Source: Alviniconcha marisindica
Taxonomy: Eukaryota; Mollusca; Gastropoda; Provannidae
NCBI GenBank assembly: GCA_018857735.1
Contig: JABMCL010002965.1
Location: forward strand, 235,001 to 299,000
Length of the DNA stretch: 64,000 nucleotides
Direction: 5' to 3'
Position 1 is the first letter of the stretch. Every line of letters starts with the position of its first letter. The notes beneath the pieces are model-generated. The model was not told the origin of the DNA, did not search any database, and worked only from the letters and a program-made list of their open reading frames with translations. Shown one piece after another: positions 13,058-25,145 of this stretch. The position numbers and the translations under genes are program-made.

Positions 13058-13077
13058 ACGTGTGTGTGTGTGTGTGC
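12930..13077. repeat. (GT)n with GCGT interruptions
   Basis: Compound GT/GCGT/GCAT array. Cys/Val or His/Thr frames on both strands are artefacts. Confidence 0.9.
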
Positions 13078-13585
13078 AATTTGGTTCATGAACTCATGTC
13101 TAAGCCAGATCTGACCACCATCTCTGTAGTGGGTTTTAACTAGGTGATGACAGAAAGAGAAAAATTGTGGAAATATTCTGGCTCATGGACCTTGGCATAA
13201 TAGTGAAAGGTTTGCATTTGCTTGACCTCGGCACTTATTGCCTTCCTCTGTCCAGCTGAACAGGCATTCCATGAACTGAACACAATACATATTCAAAGCT
13301 GATTTCAGTATACGTGTGTTGTCGGTGACTGACCAGACCAACCAACAAGCGTGCCAACAGGATCTTTTTTTTCTCTCTCTCCTGCATGTCATTGACAATA
13401 TGCCTTGCTGGACCGGAAGTCTCCAGAATGTAAAATTGTCAAGTCATGTCAAATAATTTCAGAAACACCAGAGAAAAAGAATGACATGAAAAACATATGA
13501 CAAGTAATAGCTTATGAAAATGGATGGGGGGAGGGGGGGGGATTAAGAGAAAAATGAGCAAATGAAGTTTGTCACAGAATGCCGC

Positions 13586-13795
13586 AATTTCATCGTTAAA
13601 TTGTAATTTCAATGTAAAGTTTGCCCCAAAAGCTGCAGTGTAGAATTGCCACAATCCCAATGTAAAATTGACGCAGTCCCACTGTAAAATTGCTGCAATC
13701 CCAACGTGAAACCGCCACAATCCCAGGGTAAAGCCGCCACAGTCCCAGTGTAGAATTGCCGCAATCTCACTGTAAAATTTCTGCAATTCCACTCT
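13586..13795. repeat. Minisatellite, about 30-bp unit
   Basis: Roughly seven diverged copies of a unit containing AATCCCAGTGTAAAATTGCC. Confidence 0.8.
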
Positions 13796-14520
13796 TCTGA
13801 CTAAGGGCAGACCGATCCGAACTAGCAGAACAGCCTGCCCCTTCTCTTCTCTTTTTTTTTTTTTTTGGCCAGAAGGCAGGAATCCACCCCTCGCCACATT
13901 CTCGGTCATATGGAAAAGAAGATTATGTAAGGCTAATCGTTTGGGCGTTGCGGTCCGTGACAGTGGCCCTTTTCAGGCCTCTATCTTTCAGCTGGGGATA
14001 AGGATTTCCCTTCCAGTCGATTGGAGGCTAATTATAGCGGAAAGGGAAGAAAGGGGGGCTTGATGGCTGATACGCTCTGCTACTATATGCTCTGCTACTG
14101 CTATTTGTGCTAGAGCTGACATATACTATGGGGATGGGAGGTGTGGCGAGGGTTGGGGGCAGGGGTAGGATAGAGGGAGGGTCTCTATCATTTCGTTCGC
14201 TGCTGAATGGATTTTTGTGGCCCGGTGGGGTGTGCGGGTGTGTTGTGTGGACTCCTGTACAAAGGGGTAGTGTCACTGGGTGTGGGTGGGTAGGGGGTAC
14301 TGTGAAGAGGAGTTTCTGTGGGTCGTACATGAAGCCCAAACCGATAAGATTGGAGAACAAGTATGCTTGCACTGTGCGCTGGCTTTCTGTGCGATTTTCA
14401 ATTACTGTTGGTGCAGCTCCCCACTCTCTTGTTCTGTTGCCATTCATTTGTGTGTGTGATTTCTGTTACTGTTGGTTCCCTCCCGGCCTTCGTCCCGTCT
14501 CAGTGGCTTATATTTAGAAG
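13796..14520. other. No gene seen
   Basis: Apparently single-copy DNA with a T run at 13851-13866. No coding or RNA gene is recognised. Confidence 0.35.
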
Positions 14521-14683
14521 TTAAAACTGATGGGCCACTACAATGGGTGGTCAACTGTCCCCCCCCCCCCCCCCCCCGCCCCTCTCCCAACAGTCCAAGT
14601 CTCTCCCTCACTGAGCAGACTGGGTTTATTTATAGAGCTCAATGCTTCCCCCCTCATACATCTCTTTTCTTTCTCCCCCCCCC

Positions 14684-14939
<256 letters not shown>

Positions 14940-15274
14940 CACAGTCCCAGCCACAACCACAGCCCCCATAGAATCAGATATGACTCCACACACGTCTGAC
15001 CATCCCCCCTGAGCTGCGTGGAATGCCTCCATGATGACCCGACACCTCATACCTGTTTCCACACCTGTCTGCCTCTTGGTATTTACCTGAGCTAACTGCG
15101 GCAGGTGTAAGTGACAGTGGACAGGCGGTGGGCTAATTGATACATAGTGAGAGTCCGCTCCGCATACCTGGCATTGCTGTGTGACCCACTGGCATCCACC
15201 ATGATGCTGGGCACTGGTAGTGTCACCTTAGAACTCGATACACATGTGTGTACGGGTTATGAATGAGAGTCGTG

Positions 15275-15695
15275 GCTAGTACCAGTATCATCGCTGTACT
15301 ATTACTATGCTAGTAGTAGTATCATCGCTGTACTATTATTATGCTAGTACTAGCATTGTTGCTGTACTATTACTATGCTAGTGCTAGTACTGTTACTAAT
15401 TTACTATGCTAGTAGAATCGTCATCACTGTACTGTTGCTATGCTAGTATTAGTACTATTACTATGCTAGTACTAGTATCATTGCTGTACTATTACTGTGC
15501 TAGTACTATTACTATTACTATACTAGTACTAGTATCATCGCTGTACTACTACTATTATAGTAGTAGTACCATTGCTGTACTATTACTATGCTAGTACTAG
15601 TATCATCGTTGTATTATTTATTTTTTATATAAACTAGTACTGGTATCATCGCTGTATTATAAACTAGTACCGGTATCATTGCTGCACTGTTACTA
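15275..15695. repeat. Minisatellite of CTAGTACTAGTATCATCGCTG type
   Basis: About ten imperfect units of 33-45 bp built from TACTATTACTATGCTAGTA and AGTATCATCGCTG. Nested TAG/CTA palindromes may help slippage. Confidence 0.85.
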
Positions 15696-15734
15696 TCTGT
15701 ACTTGTGGGCAAAGCAACAACGACATGTGGCTTG

Positions 15735-15930
15735 TGTCTCGGAAGATCTGAAGTGTTGAGGAGCTTGAGACACTACTTGCGGGCATAAAGCCAAAGAACA
15801 TCACACCATCGATCGCCTGGAGGAGAGAGGTGTGGAACAAGGAAGTGCTTGACGATCATCCTTAAAAGGATGAGAAAGGGCCGTCGTCAGTCAGACGAAC
15901 ATTGGAACTGTTTTAAATGTAACATCGGGG
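15735..15930. repeat. Interspersed repeat (pair with 46947-47150)
   Basis: Shares GATCTGAAGTGTTGAGGAGC, ATCACACCAT and AGGATGAG blocks, in the same order, with 46947-47150. The two are diverged copies of one dispersed sequence of unknown class. Confidence 0.65.
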
Positions 15931-16680
15931 ACACTTCTGAGAGATGGATCAGGCGCATATGGACATTTTTGAGCGCATAGATGATATCTAGAATTGAATT
16001 AGTGTCGATGTTTGTGGTCAGAAATTGCCCTGCTGCAGGAAATTTGCTGTTCTGGTTTCTGCCTTCACTGAGCAGTGAATCAGACTTGAGATTTGGTGAA
16101 GTGACGCTAAAAATGTCCAGTAAAGCTTAGCACTTTTTCATTCTGTACGGGAGATTAGGGGCACACTTTTTAAATGCGAAATTTGGGTCTCACTTTTTTA
16201 AGCGAGGAATTTGGGTCGCACATCTTAATTAATTCTGTATGGGAAATTGGGGTTGCCTAATGTGGGTAAGATTACAGCAGCTGCTACATTAAGTCTAAGG
16301 TATGTGACGTTTTGAATAATCACATAGCTTGGACTTGGAATAAACTTTGAAATGTGTTCGTGTTTAAATGTGTTCGTGTTTTCCTTTTCAGCAGCTGAGG
16401 ACTTAATTTAGAAGAATTACGTTGTTGTTGTTGTTGTTGTTGTTGTTGGTGGTTGTGGTTGTGATGTAAGGTGGCGGCTGGGTGTGGGGAAGGGAGAAAT
16501 ATTCACTAAAAAGGAAGGAAATGAAGTGTTCTATTCAAATGTTTGTCTTTGAGTGAGGGTGTAACAAGTAGTCATTTGTTGTACTAAAATTAAGATCCGA
16601 CAGAAGCCGGAGTTTACATTAATACTCTGTCGTCACACTGACCCCATTCATGCACACCTCTTAGCCTGGCTCTTCCAACC
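15931..16680. other. No gene seen; (GTT)n at 16422
   Basis: Single-copy-like DNA with a GTT microsatellite at 16422-16449. Nothing else is recognised. Confidence 0.35.
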
Positions 16681-16690
16681 AGACTTTTTC

Positions 16691-16691
<1 letters not shown>

Positions 16692-16727
<36 letters not shown>

Positions 16728-16905
16728 CCGCCCCCCGTGTGTGTGTGTGTGTGTGTGTGCCTTTAGCCGGTAAGCACGTGCTTACTTCTGTCCACTCCTG
16801 TAGCTTGTTGTGGTTAAGAGGTCGCGTGGACTGAAATAGCAGTGGTTGAAACGTTGGTTGACGATGCGGACCGGGCCGGAGGGGGAGGGGGGGGGGGGGG
16901 GCTCT
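16692..16905. repeat. Poly-C, (GT)n and poly-G tracts
   Basis: About 35 C at 16692-16726, a short GT run (16738-16759), and a G-rich tract at 16876-16902. Confidence 0.85.
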
Positions 16906-17017
16906 TAGGTCGTTTGCTTCAGAAGCTTTCGCCGTCTGTCATACAGTGTCAAGCCTCGCGAAAAATGGCTTGTGCCAACTCCGATTATCCCCGCTTTCTG
17001 ACTTCGAGGAGGCATGG

Positions 17018-17022
17018 TTGAG

Positions 17023-17075
<53 letters not shown>

Positions 17076-17292
17076 CATAGATGTACGGCACCATCTCGAC
17101 CTTCCTTCAAGAAAAAAAAGAAAAGCAAACAAATCAGAAGGGGAAATTTAAAAAAAATAACATCAACAAACCAAAAAAAAAAAAAAAAAAAAAAAAGACC
17201 ACCAAAAAAACACAACCCCCCCCAAAACAACAACAACCCCAAAACAACTAACAGCAACAACAAAACGCTCAGACACACACACGCACACACAC

Positions 17293-17345
<53 letters not shown>

Positions 17346-17400
17346 GCACACACCAAAAACGAAACGAAAGAAAGAAGGGGGGAGGGGGGGGGGGGGGGAA
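17018..17400. repeat. (GA)n, poly-A, (CA)n and poly-G cluster
   Basis: GA run 17018-17072, A-rich 17172-17196, CA run 17273-17350, then AAAG and poly-G to 17400. Confidence 0.9.
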
Positions 17401-17579
17401 GAAGGAGAAGAAAAGAATCACTGTTTAACCCCTTCCATCTCTCGGTACCCCCCCCAAGTTACCTCTCACCTTGTAAGTCATCTGTGTCAAGGTGTTGGGT
17501 GTGATTCCACTGCAAGTGGACCACTCCAGAGCCTATTACGCTGAGCAAATCGCCGGGAAGGGTCCGTGTTTTGGGAAGC

Positions 17580-17670
17580 CCTTGGTACCTTTTGCATTTA
17601 CGCCCGGACAAAGCCGATCCTCTCCGATGTTTTTCATTTACACCCGGACAAAGCCGACCCCTTCCGAGAG
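17580..17670. repeat. Short tandem duplication
   Basis: Two copies of a roughly 45-bp unit containing CCCGGACAAAGCCGA at 17602 and 17643. The surrounding 17401-17968 shows no gene. Confidence 0.6.
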
Positions 17671-17968
17671 CGTGCGAAACGATCCGAGGCGCATGAATAA
17701 TGCGATTACAGAAGCTAGATCAGGGGACATAACACGGTGCCACTCGACTGTGGTGATACATGTAGGTTTCTTTGAACAGAAGCCACGACCTCTGACTCCG
17801 GAGATTTGGTCAGAGAGTGTGTGGTTTACAGCTAAGTGACTGCTCGCCTGTCCGTCTTTGTATTTTATTTTTACGAGGTCGGTATTGTCCTGCTTCTGTG
17901 TACTTTATTCGTGCTGTGTGTGCACATTTTTCGTGTACAAGTGCCGGGGACCGTTGTTATTGAATATG

Positions 17969-17991
17969 TGCGTGCGTGCGTGCGTGCGTGC

Positions 17992-18052
<61 letters not shown>

Positions 18053-18134
18053 CGTGTGTGGGTGTGTGCACGCGCGCACAACACACAAACGCGCGCACGC
18101 ACCGCACCGCACCACCACACCACACCACATCATA

Positions 18135-18188
<54 letters not shown>

Positions 18189-18190
18189 AC
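17969..18190. repeat. (GCGT)n(GT)n ... (CA)n inverted pair
   Basis: GCGT/GT repeats at 17969-18060 are followed after about 75 bases by AC repeats at 18138-18190. The two blocks are mutually complementary and could fold back. Confidence 0.85.
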
Positions 18191-18540
18191 ATACCACCGT
18201 AGTGCATCAGGATGATGGCGTAAAACGAAATGTGGCCATTGCACCCTGGTAGTTCAGGGAACCGCCATCCCGTCGCCCCTGATATGGAACCTTGGGGGAA
18301 AGTTCCCAGTTCATCCCCAGGATACTTGTCTCTGCAGACAGAAAATACTTCTGGGAACACGATATACTCTTCCAGCAGCGCGACAGCTGTGGCGGTAAAG
18401 AGCCCCCCCCCCCAAAAACACAAAAACCAAAAAACATTACACTCCAAGCAGCACGACAGCTGTGACAGTAGAATTCCTTTTGCAAGTGTGGGCTGGTCTG
18501 GTATCTCCGTCAGCACCCCCACACACACACATACACTAAC

Positions 18541-18602
18541 GTTCAGAGTCTCGCTTTCCGGCACCAGAAAGGAAGGATGCCGGAAAGCAGCGTTTGGAGT
18601 TT
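18541..18602. mobile_element. Foldback element copy
   Basis: TCTCGCTTTCCGGCACC faces GGATGCCGGAAAGCAGC, forming a short hairpin. Related sequences are at 42904-42956 and 43199-43292, so this is a small dispersed foldback family. Confidence 0.55.
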
Positions 18603-18796
18603 GGGTCCGTAACATTAGAATAACAGTTTGTCACGTCATAAAGATTTTCTGCTAGCTGCAGTGAAGTTGTAAACAACACCAAAAAACAAAATTTTGATTA
18701 TGTTTGTTTTGCTTCTGATTTGATAACCTTGTTCGCCGTGATGTGGTTCTTAAATGCGTGATTAAAATGCGCGAACTTAGTCCCGGTTGAACTGAC

Positions 18797-18799
<3 letters not shown>

Positions 18800-18852
<53 letters not shown>
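18800..18852. repeat. (CA)n microsatellite
   Basis: CA run. A GGTTGACGGGACGTTAGCAC dispersed-element fragment follows at 18889-18910. Confidence 0.9.
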
Positions 18853-18854
<2 letters not shown>

Positions 18855-19087
18855 GAGTAGTGTTTGCTGGTCCGGACGTGAGCCTGTGCGGTTGACGGGA
18901 CGTTAGCACCCCAGAACTAACTGCACTAATTGCTAAGCCGCGGGTTTGGGTGGAGACAGTTCACCTGCCGCGTTGGGTCTTCACAGTCCTCATTGCAGAG
19001 CTGGCTGTCGGCAGAAATGAGTGTCCCCTGTTCACCTGGTCGTAAACGCTGTGCCGCCAGCACTGACTGGACAAGGATTGTTTTGCT

Positions 19088-19660
19088 GCTGGTGATCACT
19101 GCTGCAGTGCCGTTCTGGCCCGCTTTCCGTGGCGTAGCCTCTGGTGATAGTTGTAGCCTCTGGTGGTCACGGCAGCAGAATTGTAGCCTCTGGTGATAAC
19201 TGCGCCGCGCCAGAGAGTTGTAGCCTCTGGTGATCACGGCTGCAGTTGTAGCCTCTGGTGATCACTGGTCCAGAGTTGTAGCCTCTGGTGATCACGGCTT
19301 CAGAGTTGTAGCCTCTGGTGATCACTACTGCAGAGTTGTAGCCTCTGGTGTTCATCCAGAGTTGTAGCCTCTGGTGATCACTACTCCAGAGTTGTAGCCT
19401 CTGGTGTTCACTACTCCAGAGTTGTAGCCTCTGGTGATCACTACTCCAGAGTTGTAGCCTCTGGTGATCACTGGTCCAGAGAGTTGTAGCCTCTGGTTTT
19501 CAGTGCCCCAGAAAGTTGTAGCCTCTGGTGTTCAGTGCTCCAGAAAGTTGTAGCCTCTGGTGTTCAGTGCCCCAGAGAGTTGTAGCCTCTGGTGTTCAGT
19601 GCTCCAGAGAGTTGTAGCCGCTGGTGTTCAGTGCTGCGGAGAGTCGTCGTGGCCGGCTTT
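19088..19660. repeat. Minisatellite, about 30-bp unit, about 17 copies
   Basis: The core GTTGTAGCCTCTGGTGATCA is separated by short variable segments such as CTACTCCAGA or GTGCTCCAGA. Gradual core drift and partial identity of the spacers mark a minisatellite, not a CRISPR array. Confidence 0.9.
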
Positions 19661-19915
19661 CCGTGTCGTAGCCTCTTAGCCCCTCTTACACTCTCCACCC
19701 CTACCCCCGACCGGGTACCGCCCGCCACTCACAGACCGACTGACTTAAGACTGTAAAAGGTCCGGCCGGAAGACAATGGGCCGGGCCAGGGGAAGACTGA
19801 CCTGGTCAGAGTGGCTCACCACACTTCTACCCCACACTACACTACACTTCACTTCACAAGGGACCGGTGCTTCGCAAACACTTCGGTCTCTCGAGTCCAG
19901 AGCCTGTAAAAAAGA

Positions 19916-20060
19916 GAGGGGGTGGGGGGTGGGGGTTCGTGGAGGTGGTGGTGTGTGCTTCAGAGAGAGCTAGTGGGGGGGGGGGGGGGAGGCTTGAATT
20001 TGGTGTTCACCACCCGGACACGCGTTGGGAGGATTTGGCCCCCCCCCCCTCTCCCTTCAT
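19916..20060. repeat. G-rich and C-rich tracts
   Basis: G-rich 19918-19990 followed by a C run at 20039-20049. No gene is recognised. Confidence 0.6.
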
Positions 20061-20099
20061 GTCCCCAGTGCGCTGGGCAAGGAGAGGACGGCAGAAGCA

Positions 20100-21130
20100 G
20101 TGGGGGTGACGTCACCGTACAGGCTTTTGGCCGTCCGGGGTGGCGGTCGAGTGCGGGTGGAAGCACCGGCGCTGCGGGGCGCGCATTCTTCACGCCCTGC
20201 TCGCCCCGTTGTTGTTGCCGGACTGCCTCGTGCCCTCGGCTCCCTTTCCTCTCGGTTCGCTTCCCCGCCACGCTGCCGTGACGTGATCGGTTACACCGCT
20301 GGCCCACAAGGTATTCGGGCACCTCGGGCGGACGCGTAGAGCGGACGCGGGTACGACGGACGCCGGGCGGACCGAGGCCTTTTGGACATCCTTGACTCTC
20401 GAGTCTCGTGGCAGAACTGTGTGCCGGGGTCTTCAGCAGCGGAACCCGCCGTCTTCTCAGTCTCGTCGCGCTCTCTCCCTGGAGGACGAGAGGTGTCTCA
20501 GTCGCTGCCGTCCCGCTCAAGTCCAGCAACCAGCCTTTGCCCATTTCGCTGTCTCGAGTTCCCTTGGTAGTGGTGGTGGTGGTGGTGGGTGCTGTCGTCG
20601 CCGTCGTGCTTCCGCGTGCGTCTTTTGGCGCCAGAGCGTTCCTTAACTAGTGCAGGTTCCGGCTGCAAGAGTTGTTGCTTATACTTGGCTGAGCGCTGCT
20701 AATAGCTGACTGAGCGGATAGGAAGTAGCAGAGTAGGTAGCAGGAGGTGTGTTTCGGTGAAAGCGTCCACGCGTCTGAACTATGCTGGGGTGCGTCTAGT
20801 GCACTCCTGTGCGACTTGTGTCTGCCGCCAGGCCGGCTGAGCGTTGCGTTTACCCGAATCCGCGGGGAGAGTAGAAGACACACGCACAGACACAAAACAG
20901 CAACAACCCCACAACAGTCGGGTTTTAGGTGAGATCAGCCAGCTTCTGTTCTTTCGGAATTTTTAGCGCCGTGTGATGTTTCACGCCCTACTCGAAGAGT
21001 GCTTGGCGAGGAGCTGGTGAGCCGTGTTCACTCCAGAAGACAGCAAGAGACGCAGCAGGGAGCTCGCCGACTGAGCCGGCGCTTCGTGGTAGCCAGGTGC
21101 GCATCCCAGGCAAAACTCTGGTCGCATTTT
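20100..21130 (+). promoter_or_regulatory. GC/CpG-rich region upstream of septin exon 1
   Basis: Base composition shifts to GC- and CpG-rich and interspersed repeats disappear, as expected around an animal promoter or leader. No TATA box is convincing. Several in-frame stops and no conserved protein argue against coding. Placing the transcription start in or just after this stretch is an inference. Confidence 0.4.
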
Positions 21131-21935
21131 TGTAAGCAGCATTAGGTCATCTGGATCCGGTTTGGGTGTCCTCTTATCTTTTCACTGGAAAAAAAAAAGA
21201 AAAAAAAAAAAAAGGAGAAAAAAAGCTAATAGGCACGCAGTGGAGAAGAATTTTCGCTCTGTATCACTCGCTGTTGATAACGCTGCGGTGAATTCTCCCA
21301 GCGATTCCTTTGAAGAACTCCACTCGTGAGAGAGAGAAAAACAGTCGTCGTTCTTGAAGCACGTAGAGGGTGCCGTGTTCTACGCGTGAAAACTGGAAAG
21401 TGTTCAGCAGACAGCATCGCATTTTTTTTCTTCTCTCCGTCAGCACCATTAGCTCATCTGCATCCGGTTTGGGTATTCTGTTATCTTTTAACAGAAAACA
21501 GCGACAACAACAACGAAGACTAATCGCCGCGCTGTGGAGAACATTTTTTGCCCTGCGTCACTCGCGGTTGATAACGCTCCGGTGGATTATTGCCGTACGC
21601 GCACTGCTCGCTGTGGCCAGATCCCTCGGAACAGCTCTGGTGTGCTTGTGTCTTGAAGCGGAACTGCAGTGTGTCGCGTGTGTTCTAGGGGGCCGGTGCA
21701 AGTTGTTCTCCCTGCGTCATTTCGGGCCGGCTGGTGGTGTGCGAGGTTATTTATCTGACTGGCGAGAGAGCGGAAGGAGGGGAGAAAAAGTGACGTCAGC
21801 GAAGTTTGACAGAGGATAGTTATTCAGTTATTCCCCCTACCCTCGAAGTCGTCGTTCTTGAAGTACGGAGAAGGTGAAGTGTTTGTGTGTGTGAAAACTG
21901 GGAAGCGTTCAGCAGACAGCGTGTTTTTGTGTGTA
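21131..21935 (+). repeat. Duplicated leader/promoter segment
   Basis: A block is present twice. Copy 1 (about 21131-21435) has CATCTGGATCCGGTTTGGGT, TTGATAACGCT, GTCGTCGTTCTTGAAG and TTCAGCAGACAGC. Copy 2 (about 21440-21935) has the same motifs in the same order with about 210 extra bases inside. The spacing is 295 bp for the first half and about 504 bp for the second. Copy 2 ends 50 bases before the exon 1 ATG, so this is probably a duplicated 5' leader or promoter. Confidence 0.7.
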
Positions 21936-21981
21936 TGTGTGCATGTGTTCGTCTTCGTAATCTTTTCGGGGTTGATGAAGC

Positions 21982-22035
21982 ATGGAGTCTGCACTGGAAC
22001 AGCTCAACAGTTTCCACGCTGAGGATTTTGAAGAC
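21982..22035 (+). CDS. Septin-7 exon 1 (start codon exon)
   Basis: ATG in good context (GAAGCATGG), preceded by two in-frame TGA codons, encodes MESALEQLNSFHAEDFED and runs into donor GTAAGA at 22036 in phase 0, matching exon 2. The position just downstream of a GC-rich leader supports it as the main first coding exon. No homology is claimed for these 18 residues, because septin N-termini are poorly conserved. Alternative starts are proposed at 6394 and 26556. Confidence 0.65.
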
Positions 22036-22137
22036 GTAAGACGGATATATTCAGTCTGTTGTTGATCTCGGTATCTGTCTGTCACTGTCTTTGGACGATG
22101 GTCTCTTTTTCTGTGGCCGTTCCTTCCATTCAGAACG

Positions 22138-22138
<1 letters not shown>

Positions 22139-22171
<33 letters not shown>

Positions 22172-22185
22172 GACGCACGCGCGCG

Positions 22186-22244
<59 letters not shown>

Positions 22245-22245
22245 A
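22139..22245. repeat. (CA)n/(CG)n microsatellite in intron 1
   Basis: CA repeats interrupted by CGCGCG alternation. Confidence 0.9.
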
Positions 22246-23393
22246 CTCATTCACTTCTCTCTCTCTCTCCTTCTTTCTCTGGGTGTGTCCATCCCTACCC
22301 CTGCCACCCACCTCTCTGTCTGTCTCATTAAAGTTCGAAGATTGACTTGTCCACAGGACTTAGGAGCTAGCAGTAATGAATGTTGTTGATCAGCCTGAGT
22401 CTTCTACCCATGGGCTGTGTGCACCTAAGCCTCTCCATACATATTTAGACAGGAGGAGTGAAAGAAACGCTGACACAACCAGCCTTCAGGGACCTGCACA
22501 TACATGTGTGAATCGTGTCAGAGACCAGCTGTCCCCGGTGTTTTTGGCCACAGCGGGCTAATCACCGGATTGTGTTTGTTGAACGTGTTTATGCCGACGT
22601 GTCCAGCGCGCGACGTCGTCGACTCGTGTCACGACCTCGGCGGTGACTTGGTTCCCACATTTGTACGCCTTTCGGCCGTGACATAAGTCACGCTGACGCG
22701 CGAGCCCGCAGCCAACGCACACGTGTGTGGGAAACCCATCAGCAGCGAAAACACCGCGCTCACCTCTTCTCGAGTTAGAGCGGTCTCCATCCCTGCTAAT
22801 GCATTTAGAGCACATTTCCCGGGAAGGGGTGGTGGTGGTGTTTAGGGGGGGTGGGGGTTAAAGGGATGTACACCAGAGAGTGTACATGTGGTGAATTCTG
22901 TTCTGCTCATTCCTTGCCCTGCCTCCCCCACCCACTCTGGTGCTGTGTTTCTTTCCCCCGAGCACGTCGCCTGGATCACTGTACGGCCGTTCCGGATAGC
23001 CGTGAACAGCACAGAGTTCCTGACAGTCATTATGAGAGAGAGAGAGGGGGACCTTCCATGCATGTCCTGATTTCAAAAACTTTTATTCCAAATGTTCGCC
23101 CATGAGGGCTTTGTCAAGGCCTGCGCGGTCGGCTGTGACACCATACTCAGTCCTTCCTGCACGGTGCAGTGCCCAGGAGCCACAGGGAGCCCTGTTTTGC
23201 TGTATTATATATAATCATTTGGCTTTCAGTTCTTCGCACTGCCTTTTTCTAGTTGCTGCCTTTCTGCTTCATTCAACTTCCATATCCTCTTAACATCTAA
23301 AAGGTCACGTGTTGTAAGAGCCTTTTCCACCTGAGGTAACCCTGTGCGTTTGACAGGAGGTTGAAATCCATTTACTAACTGGCTGAAGAAGAA
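22246..23393. other. Intron 1, no feature seen
   Basis: Apparently single-copy intronic DNA with a short GA run at 23035-23048. No exon is recognised. Confidence 0.35.
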
Positions 23394-23441
23394 ACATGGT
23401 GCTTAACGTCCACAGAAACCACACGGCTTATTAAGGACAGG
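23394..23441 (-). mobile_element. SINE family A 3'-end fragment
   Basis: Contains the reverse complement of the SINE tail (GGTGCTTAACGTCCACAGAA). It is preceded at 23333-23380 by the dispersed ACCCTGTGCGTTTGACAGG element. Confidence 0.6.
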
Positions 23442-23520
23442 CTAACTGACTAGCTAACGTGGCCATCAAGTACTGATTAGTGTATATCTATATATATATA
23501 CAGATCAGTGGGAACGCTTC

Positions 23521-23862
23521 CGGTTTGGCCAGAGACACTACACTGTAGTATCTCTGGTTTGGGCTAGCGGTATGGCGTGAGGCTGGTAAGCGGAAGGACC
23601 TCGGTTCGATACCGCTTCGGCTCTCCTTTCTCTTCAAAAAGGTTGTGGTTTGTGGACACTGTCTCGTGACTTTGTCCGTCACTTCCTACTGAAACATTAA
23701 AATGGCTCTCATCGCTGCCCATCTTAATGCAGGAATCATTGTGGTGGTGACAGTGTAGCGATAGGTATATATATATATGCTCTCCCTCTTCCCCCACCTC
23801 CATACCCCCTTTCCCCCGTCCCTAAGAAGCCTGATGGTTTCTGTAGACGTTAAGCACCATGT
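23521..23862 (+). mobile_element. tRNA-derived SINE (family A) with a palindrome inserted in its head
   Basis: The tRNA-like head (GGGCTAGCGG, B box GGTTCGATACC), the AATGGCTCTCATCGCTGCCC body and the GTTTCTGTAGACGTTAAGCA tail are present. A 29-base palindrome (23529-23557) interrupts the 5' head and is flanked by GGTTTGG on both sides. Confidence 0.8.
23529..23557. repeat. 29-bp palindromic element, copy 1
   Basis: CCAGAGACACTACA faces TGTAGTATCTCTGG. The same palindrome recurs at 31821-31853 and 41672-41699. Confidence 0.7.
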
Positions 23863-24428
23863 TTACTTACTTTTGCTTCCTGATACTTACTGCTTACTGG
23901 GCCGGGGGACCTTCTGGGGTACAGTCAGTGCGCGGAGGTTTCCCACAGGCGTACAGGGGTCTGGGGTGTGCTCTAAACAGGCGTGTCCCAGGAGAGGTTA
24001 GAACATGCTCCAGCCCAAGTCGGCACGACGCATGCTGATGATGTAGCCGATCTGTAGACCGCCTCGCTCCAATAACGACCGTGGCAGAGCCGCCGGCACT
24101 GCCTCTTTACTCCTGGGCTCGGCCCTCGTCTCGTCTCGTCTCGTCTCGCGCCACTGTTGCGCCTGCCGGTTTGTGGAAGGAGTTCATTGTGTGTGTGTGT
24201 GTGTGTGTGCATCTGGTCCACTCGTCGCTCTGGCCCTTGCCTGTGCACAGGAATTTGATCTGGCTTCGAGGATATTGTGTCACAGCCGCTGTGCGCATCC
24301 GTGTTGTTGTCTATCATCTCTCAGTTTTCGTGTCGCGCGGCCGATGGCGACGTGGATGTGAATTTAATTTTATCAAGTGAGTTGTGGGCGAAGCCGTGCT
24401 CTGGCTGTAGATTTTGGACTGGGTGTTC

Positions 24429-24429
<1 letters not shown>

Positions 24430-24477
<48 letters not shown>
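24430..24477. repeat. (CT)n microsatellite
   Basis: Uninterrupted TC run in intron 1. Confidence 0.95.
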
Positions 24478-24479
<2 letters not shown>

Positions 24480-24671
24480 CCTCCCCCCGCCCCCTTATCC
24501 CATGAACCCACCCGCCCTCCTGCCTCGTCTATATTATGTATACGTTTTTATTTTCTTGTTGGTAGCCGAAGGTGGAAGTCAGTCATTGAACGGTTCGTGC
24601 GTGTATATACGGTTCGTGCGTGTATATAATTATGTGAGAATGTTGCGTGCTGTGTGCTTCAGCTACGTATC

Positions 24672-25145
24672 TTCTTCCTTTCTGTACAAACAAGCCAGTT
24701 GTACGTCTGCCTTCCTTCTTGATGTACAGAAAGCCCGAATCTGCCTTCCTCCTTCCTGTACAGAAAGCCGGAGTCGTACACCTGCCTTCCTCCTTCCTGT
24801 ACAGAAAGCCAGAGTCGTACACCTGCCTTCCTCCTTCCTGTACAGAAAGCCGAGTCGTACACCTGCCTTCCTCCTTCCTGTACAGAAAGCCAGAGTCGTA
24901 CATCTGCCTTCCTCCTTCCTGTACAGAAAGCCAGAGTCGTACATCCTGCCTTCCTCCTTCCTGTACAGAAAGCCAGAGTCGTACACCTGCCTTCCTCCTT
25001 CCTGTACAGAAAGCCAGAGTCGTACATCTGCCTTCCTCCTTCCTGTACAGAAAGCCAGAGTCGTACATCTGCCTTACTCCTCCCTGTACAGAAGGCCAGA
25101 GTCGTACGTCTGCCTTCCTCCTCTGTACAGAAATCCAGAGTCGTA
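24672..25145. repeat. 41-bp minisatellite made of acceptor-like units
   Basis: About 12 units of 40-42 bp. Each carries CCTTCCTCCTTCCTGTACAG followed by AAAGCCAGAGTCGTACA, so every unit has a polypyrimidine tract plus AG resembling a strong 3' splice site. CTGTACAG is a perfect palindrome. Open frames of more than 200 codons on both strands come from the periodicity and are not credible proteins. Confidence 0.9.

Noticed and set aside
19088..19660. Possible CRISPR-like array of 20-bp repeats
   Set aside because: Spacers are short, related to each other and of uneven length, the repeat core drifts, and the surrounding DNA is animal; it is a minisatellite.
21370..21819. 149-codon frame in the septin leader
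   Set aside because: No family resemblance; it lies in the duplicated leader and the other copy does not preserve the frame.
23540..23640. Possible tRNA gene
   Set aside because: A and B boxes are present but the arms do not form a proper cloverleaf, and the sequence continues into a body shared by several copies, so it is a SINE head. The same applies to 12500-12591, 32270-32365 and 33740-33829.
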